64,000 bases of DNA from Bin55 sp964572845 (lineage in GTDB: Bacteria; Pseudomonadota; Gammaproteobacteria; Pseudomonadales; Azotimanducaceae): the NCBI GenBank assembly GCA_964572845.1, contig CAZNFX010000006.1:194750-258749 (forward strand). Direction: 5' to 3'. Below the pieces are notes generated by a model, which was not told where the DNA came from, made no database searches, and worked only from the letters and a program-made list of their open reading frames with translations. Position 1 is the first letter of the stretch. Every line of letters begins with the position of its first letter. This document shows positions 1 to 8,807 of the stretch, in pieces. Made by a program: the position numbers and the translations under genes.

Positions 1-503
1 AAGTCTGAAAGCGTCAAGGGGTCGCCGCCAGACAGTATGACCTCGGTGGTGGACTCGTCATTTCGGACGAAATCGAGCATGGATTGGGTCGCGCCATCTC
101 GAATTCTTGAATAAGGATAGTGTCGGCGGAAACAGTAGCGGCAATGGATAGGGCATGCGGAGGAAGCAATGTGCAGCACTCTTCCTCGGTATTTGCGCAG
201 GGTGCCCAACGCAACTTCAGTCCCTTGCTCTTCTAGAGGATCCTTCGTGTAGCCCTCTAGGGTGGCTTGCTCCCGCAAAGAGGGAGCAACCTGAAGAAGC
301 AGTGGGTCCGTTGGGTTTCCTCGTTCCATCCGGGACAGGAATGGTTCGGGTACTAGAAGGGGAAAATCTAGATCCTCGGTCCAGTCGATGTCCTCTCTCC
401 GCAAGTTCATCGCTTTCCTGAGGGATTCGGTATCCCGAATCGCCTGACGCAGGATGACCTTCCATTCGTCATCAGGCCATGGCAAGGGCGCGGAAAGTAT
501 CAT
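1..503 (-). CDS. epmB: EF-P beta-lysylation protein EpmB (lysine 2,3-aminomutase), 3' part cut by window edge
   Basis: Radical-SAM enzyme that converts L-lysine to (R)-beta-lysine for modification of EF-P. Reading the minus strand from 503 gives an open frame to the window edge (about 167 codons). It contains the family segment SRMERGNPTDPL, the iron-sulfur cluster motif CPIHCRYCFRRH (three cysteines for the 4Fe-4S/SAM site) and the SGGDPL segment, in the order seen in EpmB. An in-frame TAA directly precedes the ATG at 503, which fixes the earliest start. It is divergent from efp, with only 25 bases between the two start codons, and the ligase epmA follows efp, so the whole modification pathway is clustered. 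The C-terminal half lies outside the window. Confidence 0.93.
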   Translation of the reverse strand, partial: MILSAPLPWPDDEWKVILRQAIRDTESLRKAMNLRREDIDWTEDLDFPLLVPEPFLSRMERGNPTDPLLLQVAPSLREQATLEGYTKDPLEEQGTEVALGTLRKYRGRVLHIASSACPIHCRYCFRRHYPYSRIRDGATQSMLDFVRNDESTTEVILSGGDPLTLSD

Positions 504-528
504 TTAGCCAACAACGAGGACACGTCTA

Positions 529-1104
529 ATGCCGAGCTATTCTACAAACGAATTTCGCAGTGGACTCAAGGTTATGCTTGAGGGTGAACCATGCACGATT
601 CTCGAAGCAGAATTTGTCAAGCCTGGAAAGGGTCAAGCGTTCACTCGGGCAAAATTCCGTAACCTGATTACTGGTAGGGTGTGGGATCGAACATTGCGCA
701 GCGGCGAAACCATGCAGTCTGCCGACGTGGTCGAATTGGAAATGGAATACCTCTATACCGACGGGACCGAATGGCACTTTATGCGCATGGACGACACCTA
801 CGAACAGGTGAGCGCCAGTGCGGAAGTCGTCGGTGACGCCAAGCGTTGGATAGTGGAACAGGACAAATGCACAGTAACACTGTGGGAAGGCAGGCCCATA
901 TCTGTAGTCCCTCCCAACTTCGTGGATGTCGAGGTCAAGGAGACTGAACCCAACATTAGAGGCGACACTGTTGCTGGGGGAGCAAAGCCTGCCACGCTGG
1001 CAACGGGGGTTGTCATTCGTGTGCCGCTCTTCATAGATGTTGGCGAAGTAATTCGCGTTGACACGCGCACAGGCGAATATGTGAGTCGCAGCAAGGACTC
1101 ATGA
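529..1104 (+). CDS. efp: Elongation factor P
   Basis: Translation factor that relieves ribosome stalling at polyproline stretches. The 191-residue protein aligns end to end with the E. coli family (about 188 residues), with three beta-barrel domains. The modified lysine is Lys34 in the tip loop PGKGQAF, matching the E. coli site, and the C-terminus GEYVSR is typical. A GAGGA sequence at 516-520 lies 8 bases before the ATG. The stop overlaps the epmA start by 4 bases (ATGA), indicating translational coupling with the enzyme that attaches beta-lysine. epmB is divergent just upstream. Confidence 0.97.
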   Translation: MPSYSTNEFRSGLKVMLEGEPCTILEAEFVKPGKGQAFTRAKFRNLITGRVWDRTLRSGETMQSADVVELEMEYLYTDGTEWHFMRMDDTYEQVSASAEVVGDAKRWIVEQDKCTVTLWEGRPISVVPPNFVDVEVKETEPNIRGDTVAGGAKPATLATGVVIRVPLFIDVGEVIRVDTRTGEYVSRSKDS

Positions 1105-2027
1105 CTGGGGGTTGGCGCCCGGCAATTGAACCGAAAGCACTACGTGAACGAGCCGCCCTAGTCTGCAGGATTCGTTCGTTTTTTCAACGTCGGGACGTCA
1201 TTGAAGTCCATACTCCAATACTAGGCTCGCACACCGTCTCGGACGTGCACGTGGACTCCGTGCGGGCAGGCACGGGCTTTCTGCAGACATCGCCTGAATA
1301 CTTCATGAAGAGATTGCTGGCTGCAGGCGCGCCCTCGTGCTATCAGATCGGTCCTGTGTTCCGCAGTGGTGAAGCTGGCAGGTGGCACAATCCCGAGTTC
1401 ACAATGCTCGAGTGGTATCGAGTGGGCTACGACTGTGAGCGATTGAGACACGAGACAGCAGAGCTGGTCGATCTCGTGCTCGGAAAGTCCTCCTACCAAA
1501 CGGTGACCTTCCAATCACTGTTCTACGATAGGTTCGCTATCGATGTATTCGACATTTCGACCGAAGAGTTGTACCGGCTAGCCTGCAGTCTTGGCTACAA
1601 AGGCATGTGTGATGCAGAGGGAGTGCGGGACTTTCTCTATTCTGATGCAATTCGACAATACGATACCGCGCGGATGTTTGTGGTGAACTTCCCGTCTGAA
1701 TCTGCAGCACTTTCGCGCATCGTGGAAGTAGAAGGTGTCGAAGTGGCTGATCGCTTCGAATTGGTTGTCTCAGGTATTGAAATTGCAAACGGCTACAACG
1801 AGCTACTGGATGCCGATGAACTGGCTGGAAGAGCTAGTCAGGACAACCAGAAACGTATTGAGATGTCTCGACAGACCGTAGAGCTCGATCATCGACTGCT
1901 CGCTGCAATGCGCAGTGGACTTCCGAGTTGCGCGGGGGTGGCAGTTGGACTAGACCGATTGATTGCACTGGCGATGGAAAAGGACAACATTCACGACGTG
2001 ATGACTTTTCCCCACGGTTATGCATAG
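1101..2027 (+). CDS. epmA: EF-P--(R)-beta-lysine ligase EpmA (GenX/PoxA)
   Basis: A truncated class II lysyl-tRNA synthetase paralog that attaches (R)-beta-lysine to Lys34 of EF-P. The 308-residue protein has the class II catalytic core and no N-terminal anticodon-binding domain. Motif 2 is seen as GPVFRSGEAGRWHNPEF and motif 3 as GVAVGLDRLIAL near the C-terminus; ELVVSGIEIANGYNEL is the lysine-pocket strand. It is slightly shorter than E. coli EpmA (325). It overlaps efp by 4 bases and has a divergent epmB upstream, so substrate protein and both enzymes sit together. Confidence 0.95.
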   Translation: MTGGWRPAIEPKALRERAALVCRIRSFFQRRDVIEVHTPILGSHTVSDVHVDSVRAGTGFLQTSPEYFMKRLLAAGAPSCYQIGPVFRSGEAGRWHNPEFTMLEWYRVGYDCERLRHETAELVDLVLGKSSYQTVTFQSLFYDRFAIDVFDISTEELYRLACSLGYKGMCDAEGVRDFLYSDAIRQYDTARMFVVNFPSESAALSRIVEVEGVEVADRFELVVSGIEIANGYNELLDADELAGRASQDNQKRIEMSRQTVELDHRLLAAMRSGLPSCAGVAVGLDRLIALAMEKDNIHDVMTFPHGYA

Positions 2028-2133
2028 AGCCTACGACTCGCTGCAAGTTAAGTTTTGAGCATTTGCGCTCAAGGCGTCCATAATGTTCATGCGAACGCGA
2101 CGCACAATCTAGCGTTGTGGCTTGGAGAGACAC

Positions 2134-2679
2134 ATGCACTCGAACTTGACCTGGATCGATATGGAAATGACAGGGCTCGATCCTGACCATGACGTCATCC
2201 TGGAGATTGCAACAGTAGTTACAGATTCCAACTTGAACATTCTTGATGAGGGACCGTCGATTGTGGTCGCACAGCCAGAGGAAACATTGGCACGAATGGA
2301 CGATTGGAATCTAGAACATCACACCGAATCCGGTTTGTTGGATCGGGTGCGGTCTTCGGAAAGTTCGCTCGAAGAAGCGGAAGCCGTCACGTTGGATCTA
2401 GTGTCGAGACACTCAAAGAGAGGAGAGTCTCCCTTGTGCGGCAATTCTGTGTGGCAGGATCGCAGATTCCTGAAGCACTACATGCCGACGTTAGAAGACT
2501 ACCTCCACTATCGAATCATTGATGTCAGCTCGCTGAAGGAACTGGTTCGACGCTGGGCTCCTCCGATCTACAAGGAACTTCACAAGGCTGAGAAGCATCG
2601 TGCTCTGGAGGACATCAAGGAGTCCATTGCAGAACTCCAGTTGTATCGCACCAAATTCGTCGCTAGCGACTTTGGTTGA
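2134..2679 (+). CDS. orn: Oligoribonuclease
   Basis: A 3'-5' exoribonuclease that degrades 2-5 nt RNAs and pGpG, the last step of RNA decay and c-di-GMP turnover. The DEDDh signature is visible: WIDMEMTGLDP (first D and E), GNSVWQDRRFL (second D), and HRALEDIKESIAEL (H and last D). I chose the ATG at 2134 because GGAGAG lies about 5 bases before it and the product (181 residues) matches the E. coli length; an in-frame TTG at 2122 would add four residues. Its 3' end overlaps the convergent queG by 17 bases. Confidence 0.95.
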   Translation: MHSNLTWIDMEMTGLDPDHDVILEIATVVTDSNLNILDEGPSIVVAQPEETLARMDDWNLEHHTESGLLDRVRSSESSLEEAEAVTLDLVSRHSKRGESPLCGNSVWQDRRFLKHYMPTLEDYLHYRIIDVSSLKELVRRWAPPIYKELHKAEKHRALEDIKESIAELQLYRTKFVASDFG

Positions 2680-3721
2680 GTTGCCTTTCGAGCGCCCAGT
2701 CTATGTGCTCGACGCACATCGAATCGTTTCGATCAGTCATCTCTTGCCGCTTTGATTGAAGCACTGACAGCAGGTTCCTGCTGAACGGCGCATTGCCTGC
2801 AGCAATCGCCAGGTTGCGTGTCCACTGGCTATAGTTCACACGTCGCAGAGCCATGCCCGCGGTGCGCTTAAGGAACGTCTGCTCGTTCCATTCCAGTAGT
2901 TCACTTATCGGCTTTTTGTCCAAGTCGTGACGAATTGCGAAGTCTTTCTCCTGCGAAGGGGGCGCAATGCGATTCCATGGACATATAAGTTGGCAGTCGT
3001 CGCAGCCGAAAACTCGATTCCCAATGAGCTGACGAAATTCTGTGGGAATTGAGCCCTTGAGTTCAATGGTGAGATAGGAAATGCACTTGCGAGCGTCCAA
3101 TTTACCCGGTTCAACGAGCGCGCCCGTTGGGCAAATGTTTATGCATGCTTTGCACGAGCCGCATTGCGGTTCGACCTTGCCTGTTGTCACAGGCAACGGC
3201 AGGTCGGTGAATATCTCTCCAAGGAAAAAGTACGACCCCACATCGGGATGAAGCAGCAGAGTGTTCTTTCCCATCCAACCAAGACCGGCCTTCTCTCCCA
3301 GGGGCTTTTCCAATACCGGGGCGGAATCCACGAAGGCTCGATGGTTGCCACCGGCGACGGCAACAATCTTTCTTGCTAGTTTGGCTAGTTTGCGTCGCAG
3401 CACCTTGTGGTAGTCCCGGCCAAGAGCGTAGCTCGAAATGCATGCCAGCGAAGGATCTGCTTGAGAGACAGGAGCTGTTGGTGGTGCGTAGTTCATTCTC
3501 GCGCTAATGACGCGTACGGTTCCAGGCAACAGGCGATGGGGCGCGAGCCTTTTCTCGACGTTGCGTTCCATATAACGCATCTCTCCGTGAAAGTTCTGGT
3601 TCAGCCATTCGCGATATTCGGCAGAGACGGCCGACAGATCCACGTCGGCTATGCCGACTTCGTCGAACCCTAGATCATCCGCCCAATTGCGAATGTCTTT
3701 GGAGAGAGCTTGTAAGTCCAT
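2663..3721 (-). CDS. queG: Epoxyqueuosine reductase QueG
   Basis: Cobalamin- and iron-sulfur-dependent enzyme that reduces epoxyqueuosine to queuosine in tRNA. The 352-residue protein has an N-terminal domain with ISARMNYA, then two 4Fe-4S binding motifs: CGSCKACINICPTGAL and GCDDCQLICPWNR. The length fits the family (E. coli 379). I chose the ATG at 3721; a TTG one codon upstream is possible. The start faces nnr with 17 bases between, so both promoters must overlap coding sequence or one another. The 3' end overlaps orn. Confidence 0.95.
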   Translation of the reverse strand: MDLQALSKDIRNWADDLGFDEVGIADVDLSAVSAEYREWLNQNFHGEMRYMERNVEKRLAPHRLLPGTVRVISARMNYAPPTAPVSQADPSLACISSYALGRDYHKVLRRKLAKLARKIVAVAGGNHRAFVDSAPVLEKPLGEKAGLGWMGKNTLLLHPDVGSYFFLGEIFTDLPLPVTTGKVEPQCGSCKACINICPTGALVEPGKLDARKCISYLTIELKGSIPTEFRQLIGNRVFGCDDCQLICPWNRIAPPSQEKDFAIRHDLDKKPISELLEWNEQTFLKRTAGMALRRVNYSQWTRNLAIAAGNAPFSRNLLSVLQSKRQEMTDRNDSMCVEHIDWALERQLNQSR

Positions 3722-3738
3722 CAAATAGAATTTGTCGC

Positions 3739-5202
3739 ATGAGTGCGATAGAGCGAGTTTACACCGCCGAAGAGTGTCGCCGACTCGATCGATTGGCTAT
3801 CGAGGAGTTTGGAATACCCGGCATAGAACTGATGAATCGTGCGGGCCGGTTTGCGCTCGATCAACTTCAAAGCCATTTTCCCGATGCTCGATCGATCACC
3901 GTTGTTGCCGGTTCCGGCAACAACGCTGGCGATGGCTACGTGGTAGCTGGTTGGGCGAAGCAGCGAGGTCTTGATGTAGCGTTGCACCAAGTGGGCGACG
4001 CCGACCGATTGGACGGAGATGCCCGACGCGCATGGGATTGGATGCGTGAGCAGGGAGTCAAGCCCTCCGCGATTGAGGACCGGACGGCCGATGTCGTGGT
4101 TGACGCTATGCTAGGCACTGGAGCTTCTGGCTCCCCAAGATCCAACTACAAAGAAGCTATCTCAGCGATTCTACGAGGAGATAGCAAGATCCTCGCACTC
4201 GACCTGCCGAGCGGCATTGACGCTAGTACCGGGTGTGCCACGACTGACCAACCAGTAAAGGCAGACATAACTTGTACTTTTGTGGGAGCCAAGCTTGGTC
4301 TGTTCACGGGCGATGGAGTTGATTGCTCCGGCCAAGTGGAGTTGTCCGACTTGAGAATTCCCAGGCAGGTATTTGACCGTGTACTTGGACTGGAATTGAT
4401 TGATCCCGACCAGCCGAACTATAGCCTGCCGACGCGCAAGCCATCGAGCCACAAGAGTCAGCTTGGTCACGTATTGGTCGTGGGCGGAGATCACGGCGGT
4501 GGAGGCGCGGCAATGTTCGCTGCGGAAGCGTCAATGCGTACAGGGGCGGGACTGGTGTCGGCGGCAACCCGACCGGAACACGTTGGCGCATTTCTTGCAC
4601 GATGTCCAGAGGTTATGGTTGAAGGTGTAGATACAGGGAGCAGCATTGCAGAGTTGGTCGGCGGCGCAGATGTCGTAGCTATAGGCCCGGGTCTTCGTCC
4701 GAGCACTTGGAGTCAGTCGATGCTCTCTGCAGTCTTGCAGGCAGGTCCGCGCCGACTGGTAGTCGATGCGGGAGCGCTTCGATTGCTGGGTGAACATTCG
4801 CTACCTCCCGATTCGATCATCACGCCGCATCCTGGTGAAGCTGGTCACCTTCTGTCTACGACTAGCAGCCAAATTCAACACGACCGCCCTGCAGCCATTG
4901 CACGGCTCACGCGTCGATTGCATTGCGTCGGAATATTGAAGGGCGCTGGTAGCATCGTTGCTGACGATGGCGAACTCATTGCTCTTGTTCGGTGTTCAAA
5001 TCCTGCGCTTGCAACGGCAGGCAGCGGAGATGTATTGACAGGCATTGTCGCTACTGCTTGCGCTCAACTCGAATCGTCGGCACTGGCTGCCAAAACCGCA
5101 GTAGCCGTGCACTGTCGAGCTGGCATTCGAGCTGAGCGAGAGCTTGGGGATCGCTCAGTCATCGCCGGAGATCTGGTGCAGAACATTCGACCGTGGGCGT
5201 AG
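3739..5202 (+). CDS. nnr: Bifunctional NAD(P)H-hydrate epimerase / ADP-dependent NAD(P)H-hydrate dehydratase
   Basis: Repairs damaged hydrated NADH and NADPH. The 487-residue protein carries both activities. The N-terminal YjeF_N domain (about residues 1-220) has VAGSGNNAGDGYVVAG and VDAMLGTGASG. The C-terminal ribokinase-like domain (about 230-487) has VVGGDHGGGGAAMFAAEA, ITPHPGEAGHL and the phosphate-binding ATAGSGDVLTG. It is followed after 6 bases by tsaE, as in many gammaproteobacteria, and starts the tsaE-amiC-mutL-miaA run. Confidence 0.96.
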   Translation: MSAIERVYTAEECRRLDRLAIEEFGIPGIELMNRAGRFALDQLQSHFPDARSITVVAGSGNNAGDGYVVAGWAKQRGLDVALHQVGDADRLDGDARRAWDWMREQGVKPSAIEDRTADVVVDAMLGTGASGSPRSNYKEAISAILRGDSKILALDLPSGIDASTGCATTDQPVKADITCTFVGAKLGLFTGDGVDCSGQVELSDLRIPRQVFDRVLGLELIDPDQPNYSLPTRKPSSHKSQLGHVLVVGGDHGGGGAAMFAAEASMRTGAGLVSAATRPEHVGAFLARCPEVMVEGVDTGSSIAELVGGADVVAIGPGLRPSTWSQSMLSAVLQAGPRRLVVDAGALRLLGEHSLPPDSIITPHPGEAGHLLSTTSSQIQHDRPAAIARLTRRLHCVGILKGAGSIVADDGELIALVRCSNPALATAGSGDVLTGIVATACAQLESSALAAKTAVAVHCRAGIRAERELGDRSVIAGDLVQNIRPWA

Positions 5203-5208
5203 GTACCC

Positions 5209-5649
5209 ATGCGTCGTCAGGAAGTGGAATTGGCCAATGAAGCGGCCACGCTTCAGCTTGGTGCGACGCTCGCCGCCAAGATTCCATGGGGGCTTGTTTT
5301 TCTTCAGGGTCAACTGGGGTCGGGAAAAACCACACTGGCTCGAGGGTGGTTGAGAGCTCTTGGCCACAGGGGACCTGTTAAGAGCCCTACCTACACCATC
5401 GTTGAGCCGTACCGCCTTAGCAATATCGACATACTGCACATTGACCTTTACCGTATTGAAAATTCTCTCGAATTGGACTATATTGGATTGCTGGAACAGC
5501 TGGAGTTGAGTCACTTGCAACTTGTCGAGTGGCCAGAACAGGGACGTGGACAGCTTCCTTCTGCTGACGTAGTCATTTCATTGGCGAGTCGAGGAGAAGG
5601 ACGCATCGCATACATAAGCTATTTCAATGAATACTCTCTCACCTGCTAG
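5209..5649 (+). CDS. tsaE: tRNA threonylcarbamoyladenosine biosynthesis ATPase TsaE
   Basis: ATPase of the TsaBDE complex that makes t6A at position 37 of ANN-decoding tRNAs. The 146-residue protein has a Walker A loop GQLGSGKTTLARG, the SPTYTIVEPY segment that holds a conserved threonine, and LVEWPEQG near the C-terminus; all are diagnostic of the family. The start is set by the ATG 6 bases after the nnr stop. The last 23 bases overlap the amiC start, suggesting coupled translation. Confidence 0.95.
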   Translation: MRRQEVELANEAATLQLGATLAAKIPWGLVFLQGQLGSGKTTLARGWLRALGHRGPVKSPTYTIVEPYRLSNIDILHIDLYRIENSLELDYIGLLEQLELSHLQLVEWPEQGRGQLPSADVVISLASRGEGRIAYISYFNEYSLTC

Positions 5650-7012
5650 CGCTTACCCCTGCGCCATCGGTCTAGCTACCTTGTGTTTGGCCCTTGCACT
5701 TCCCATTCACGCGAATGAACTCTTGGGAATCCGTTGGAACGAAGGTCCACAGAACACTCGTGTTGTGCTTGATTTAGACCGGGAAGCCGAATTCACCTAT
5801 GGAACGCTTGTTGGTCCGCCGCGCATCTACATTGACCTGCAGAACACATCGCTCAAGAAACGATTGAATGTGGGCGAATTCGATAGTCGGCTGCTGAAGG
5901 GAGTGCGGCACGCTGAGAGCGCACGAGGAAAGTACCGAGTGGTCTTGGACTTGAAGAGTACTGTGGAACCGACCGTCTTCAAGCTCGGTCCCCATGCTCC
6001 CTACGGGCACCGTCTCGTCATAGACCTTCCTAGCGATATCGTTCTTGACGATTGCTCTACAGACACAGAGCCGCACGAAGACGTGGTGGTCGTCTTGGAT
6101 GCAGGACATGGAGGCGAAGATCCCGGCGCGATAGCTATTACGGGAATGCTGGAGAAGCACGTAGCGTTGGCAATTGCGAACCACACCAAGCAGGCACTTG
6201 AAGAAGCACCCGGATTCAGGGTGGTCATGACACGAAGCGGGGACTACGAAGTGCCGTTGGTCACCCGTCGCAACATTGCGTTGAATCAACGTGCCCATCT
6301 CTTTGTGTCGATACATGCCGACTCGTTCAAAAGGCCGGAACCACGTGGTGCCAGCGTATATGTGCTGGACAGCGGCAAGGCGCAGACGGAATTGGACCGC
6401 TGGATGGTAGAGAATGAGAACCGAGAGGATTGGCGAGGCGGTGTGGCTTCGTGGATAAATTCCGACTGCTTTGAGGAACCTGAACAGTACAAGTTCCTCA
6501 ACGAGAGGGCAAGAGATGCGGTACTTGACAATTCTGTGTCTGTCGGAAAGAGCGTTCTCTCCGAACTTTCTTCAGTTGCTCACGTACACCCAAAAGGGCT
6601 GACAAGGGATAGAGGCGATTTTCGAGTAACTGATGCAGGATTCGTCGTACTCAAGTCCACTCAAGTTCCCTCTGTGCTGGTCGAAACAGGCTTTCTCTCC
6701 AATCCACAGGATGCACGACTTTTGGGCCAATCGTCGCATCAATTGGCTTTGGGACGAGCCATCGCGAGGGGCATACTGGCATACTTCTGCGACAATCCAC
6801 CGTGGCACACAAAGCTGAAGGATGGTCTCGTCGAATGCGCCTATCGTCGCGATTTCAAGACCTATCGAGTTCGACGTGGCGATACATTGGGCGAGATTGC
6901 TCTGGCCAACAATGTCTCTATTACTTCGATTAGGCAGTTGAACAAGCTTCCCAATGATCGCATCTACGCCAATCAACTGCTGACAATACCTGTGCGCATG
7001 CGCCAAAACTGA
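5627..7012 (+). CDS. N-acetylmuramoyl-L-alanine amidase, AmiC/AmiB type, with AMIN and LysM domains
   Basis: Periplasmic zinc amidase that cleaves septal peptidoglycan during cell separation. The 461-residue protein has a signal peptide (about 1-29), an AMIN localisation domain (about 30-135), an Amidase_3 catalytic domain (about 150-390) and a C-terminal LysM domain (about 405-455, beginning TYRVRRGDTLGEIA). Zinc and catalytic segments are visible: LDAGHGGEDPGA, LFVSIHADSF and VLVETGFLSN. The layout matches the AmiB type (tsaE-amiB-mutL in E. coli) with a single LysM. It overlaps tsaE by 23 bases and shares one base with mutL. Confidence 0.94.
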   Translation: MNTLSPASAYPCAIGLATLCLALALPIHANELLGIRWNEGPQNTRVVLDLDREAEFTYGTLVGPPRIYIDLQNTSLKKRLNVGEFDSRLLKGVRHAESARGKYRVVLDLKSTVEPTVFKLGPHAPYGHRLVIDLPSDIVLDDCSTDTEPHEDVVVVLDAGHGGEDPGAIAITGMLEKHVALAIANHTKQALEEAPGFRVVMTRSGDYEVPLVTRRNIALNQRAHLFVSIHADSFKRPEPRGASVYVLDSGKAQTELDRWMVENENREDWRGGVASWINSDCFEEPEQYKFLNERARDAVLDNSVSVGKSVLSELSSVAHVHPKGLTRDRGDFRVTDAGFVVLKSTQVPSVLVETGFLSNPQDARLLGQSSHQLALGRAIARGILAYFCDNPPWHTKLKDGLVECAYRRDFKTYRVRRGDTLGEIALANNVSITSIRQLNKLPNDRIYANQLLTIPVRMRQN

Positions 7013-8787
7013 TGGTCAAGCCACGCATTCGACGGCTGGACGAACGCGTTGCCAACCAGATCGCTGCGGGGGAGGTCGTTGAACGACCCTTCTCAATCGT
7101 CAAGGAACTAGTCGAAAACAGTCTGGACGCCCACGCCACCAACATCCTTGTTGAAGTTGAGGCTGGAGCATTGCGTCGCGTGCGAGTTTCCGACGATGGC
7201 GATGGAATCGAACCCGACGATTTGCGATTGGCTGTGCAACGCCACGCAACCAGCAAGATTGGCTCGGCCGATGATCTAGTAGCCGTTGCCACAATGGGAT
7301 TTAGGGGCGAGGCGTTGGCGAGCATTGCAGCGGTTTCGAAAATGGAGATAACTTCGCGGACACGTGAGGCCGCGTCGGCTTGGACATTGAGGGTCGAAGG
7401 AGGCAGAGAGGAGTCGTTCAATCCCAGTTCGGGAACGAAGGGGACGACGATCAATGTCACCGATCTGTTCTACAACACGCCGGTTCGTCGCAAGTTCCTA
7501 AAGCAAGCGCGGACCGAATTCGGCCATGTTGCGGACTGTGTTCGTGTTTTGGCCGTCGCTAACCCGCATTGTGCGTTTACGTTGTTGAACGATTCAAAAG
7601 TAGTTGAGAGGATGCAAGCTGAAGAGTCTGCATTCGAGCGGGTGTCTCGAGTTCTCGGTACAGGTTTCGCGGACGAGTCCATGGAGATCGACCTCCAACA
7701 TGGGGATCTTCGATTGCGTGGATGGGTGGGCTTGCCTACGCTCACTCGCAGTTCGGCCAACAGGCAGTACTTCTTCGTCAACGGTCGCTACGTTATAGAT
7801 CGTTTAGTAGCACACGCTGTCAGGCAAGGCTACAAGGATGTGATGTTTCACGGCAGGCATCCGGTGTTTGTGCTCAACCTCGTCATCGACCCGCACGAAG
7901 TGGATGTCAACGTTCATCCGACCAAACGTGAAGTACGTTTTCGCGATCCTAGGCGTGTCCATGATTTCTTGATGTCTGGCATGTACCACGAATTGAGCGG
8001 CGTGGGAACCCGCAACCCTGCACCACTCGAGTTGGAGCCACGTCGAGAAGGTACTGCCGGACCGCTGCAATCTGCAGTGGATTCGTACATTGAGACGCCG
8101 CTGTCGCTGAGTGAACCTGATACGCTGCGCGATCCTGATCGTGAGCTGCTGAAAGGTGGAACCAAGTCTCCCAGTGCTGAACCCGCGTCAGATCGCGGAG
8201 ACATTCCTCCCATGGGCTACGCTTTGGGACAACTACGGGGTGCTTACATACTTGCCGAAAATGCAGATGGGCTGGTAATCGTCGACATGCATGCTGCCCA
8301 CGAGCGAGTGGTCTACGAAAAAATGAAAAAAGCCCGCGATGCTCGTCGATTGACATCGCAGCGTCTTCTGATTCCGATCGAAATCGAAGCGAGTCGAGGG
8401 GAAGCTGACGCTGCGCGGTCGGCACGAGACTTATTGAGCGAACTTGGTCTGAAGCTGGAAGTTGCGGACGACGATACGATCACGGTACGTGAAGTCCCTG
8501 CACAATTAGATGCATCAGACATTCGTCAGCTCGTGCTGGACGTGCTTGAGGAGTGGGAGGAGTACGGCACGACGGAAACGATCAAGGATCGAGAAAACGA
8601 ACTGCTAGCAACGTTCGCATGCCACGATGCAATTCGCTTCAATCGCCAGTTGAATCTAGCCGAAATGAACGCGCTATTGCGCGACATGGAACGCACAGAA
8701 AACGCAGGTCAATGCAATCATGGTCGTCCCACGTTTCGTGTGCAGAGTCTGAAGGCGTTGGACAGAGTGTTTCTTCGCGGGCGCTAG
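7012..8787 (+). CDS. mutL: DNA mismatch repair protein MutL, endonuclease-type
   Basis: GHKL ATPase that links MutS to strand incision. N-terminal ATP-binding motifs are present: VKELVENSLDA, DDGDGI, GFRGEALASI and VDVNVHPTKREVRF. The 591-residue protein also has the C-terminal metal site of nicking MutL proteins: DMHAAHERVVYE fits DxHA(X)2E(X)4E, followed by ACHDAIR, CNHGRPTF and FLR near the end. E. coli MutL, which works with MutH, lacks this site. This suggests MutH-independent repair, as in Pseudomonas. The ATG shares one base with the amiC stop, and miaA follows after 20 bases. Confidence 0.96.
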   Translation: MVKPRIRRLDERVANQIAAGEVVERPFSIVKELVENSLDAHATNILVEVEAGALRRVRVSDDGDGIEPDDLRLAVQRHATSKIGSADDLVAVATMGFRGEALASIAAVSKMEITSRTREAASAWTLRVEGGREESFNPSSGTKGTTINVTDLFYNTPVRRKFLKQARTEFGHVADCVRVLAVANPHCAFTLLNDSKVVERMQAEESAFERVSRVLGTGFADESMEIDLQHGDLRLRGWVGLPTLTRSSANRQYFFVNGRYVIDRLVAHAVRQGYKDVMFHGRHPVFVLNLVIDPHEVDVNVHPTKREVRFRDPRRVHDFLMSGMYHELSGVGTRNPAPLELEPRREGTAGPLQSAVDSYIETPLSLSEPDTLRDPDRELLKGGTKSPSAEPASDRGDIPPMGYALGQLRGAYILAENADGLVIVDMHAAHERVVYEKMKKARDARRLTSQRLLIPIEIEASRGEADAARSARDLLSELGLKLEVADDDTITVREVPAQLDASDIRQLVLDVLEEWEEYGTTETIKDRENELLATFACHDAIRFNRQLNLAEMNALLRDMERTENAGQCNHGRPTFRVQSLKALDRVFLRGR

Positions 8788-8807
8788 ATCCTGTAGCAGG
8801 ACTCGGA

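Noticed and set aside
8553..8807. miaA extended upstream to an ATG at 8553
   Set aside because: It would overlap mutL by more than 230 bases and add about 85 residues not found in MiaA.
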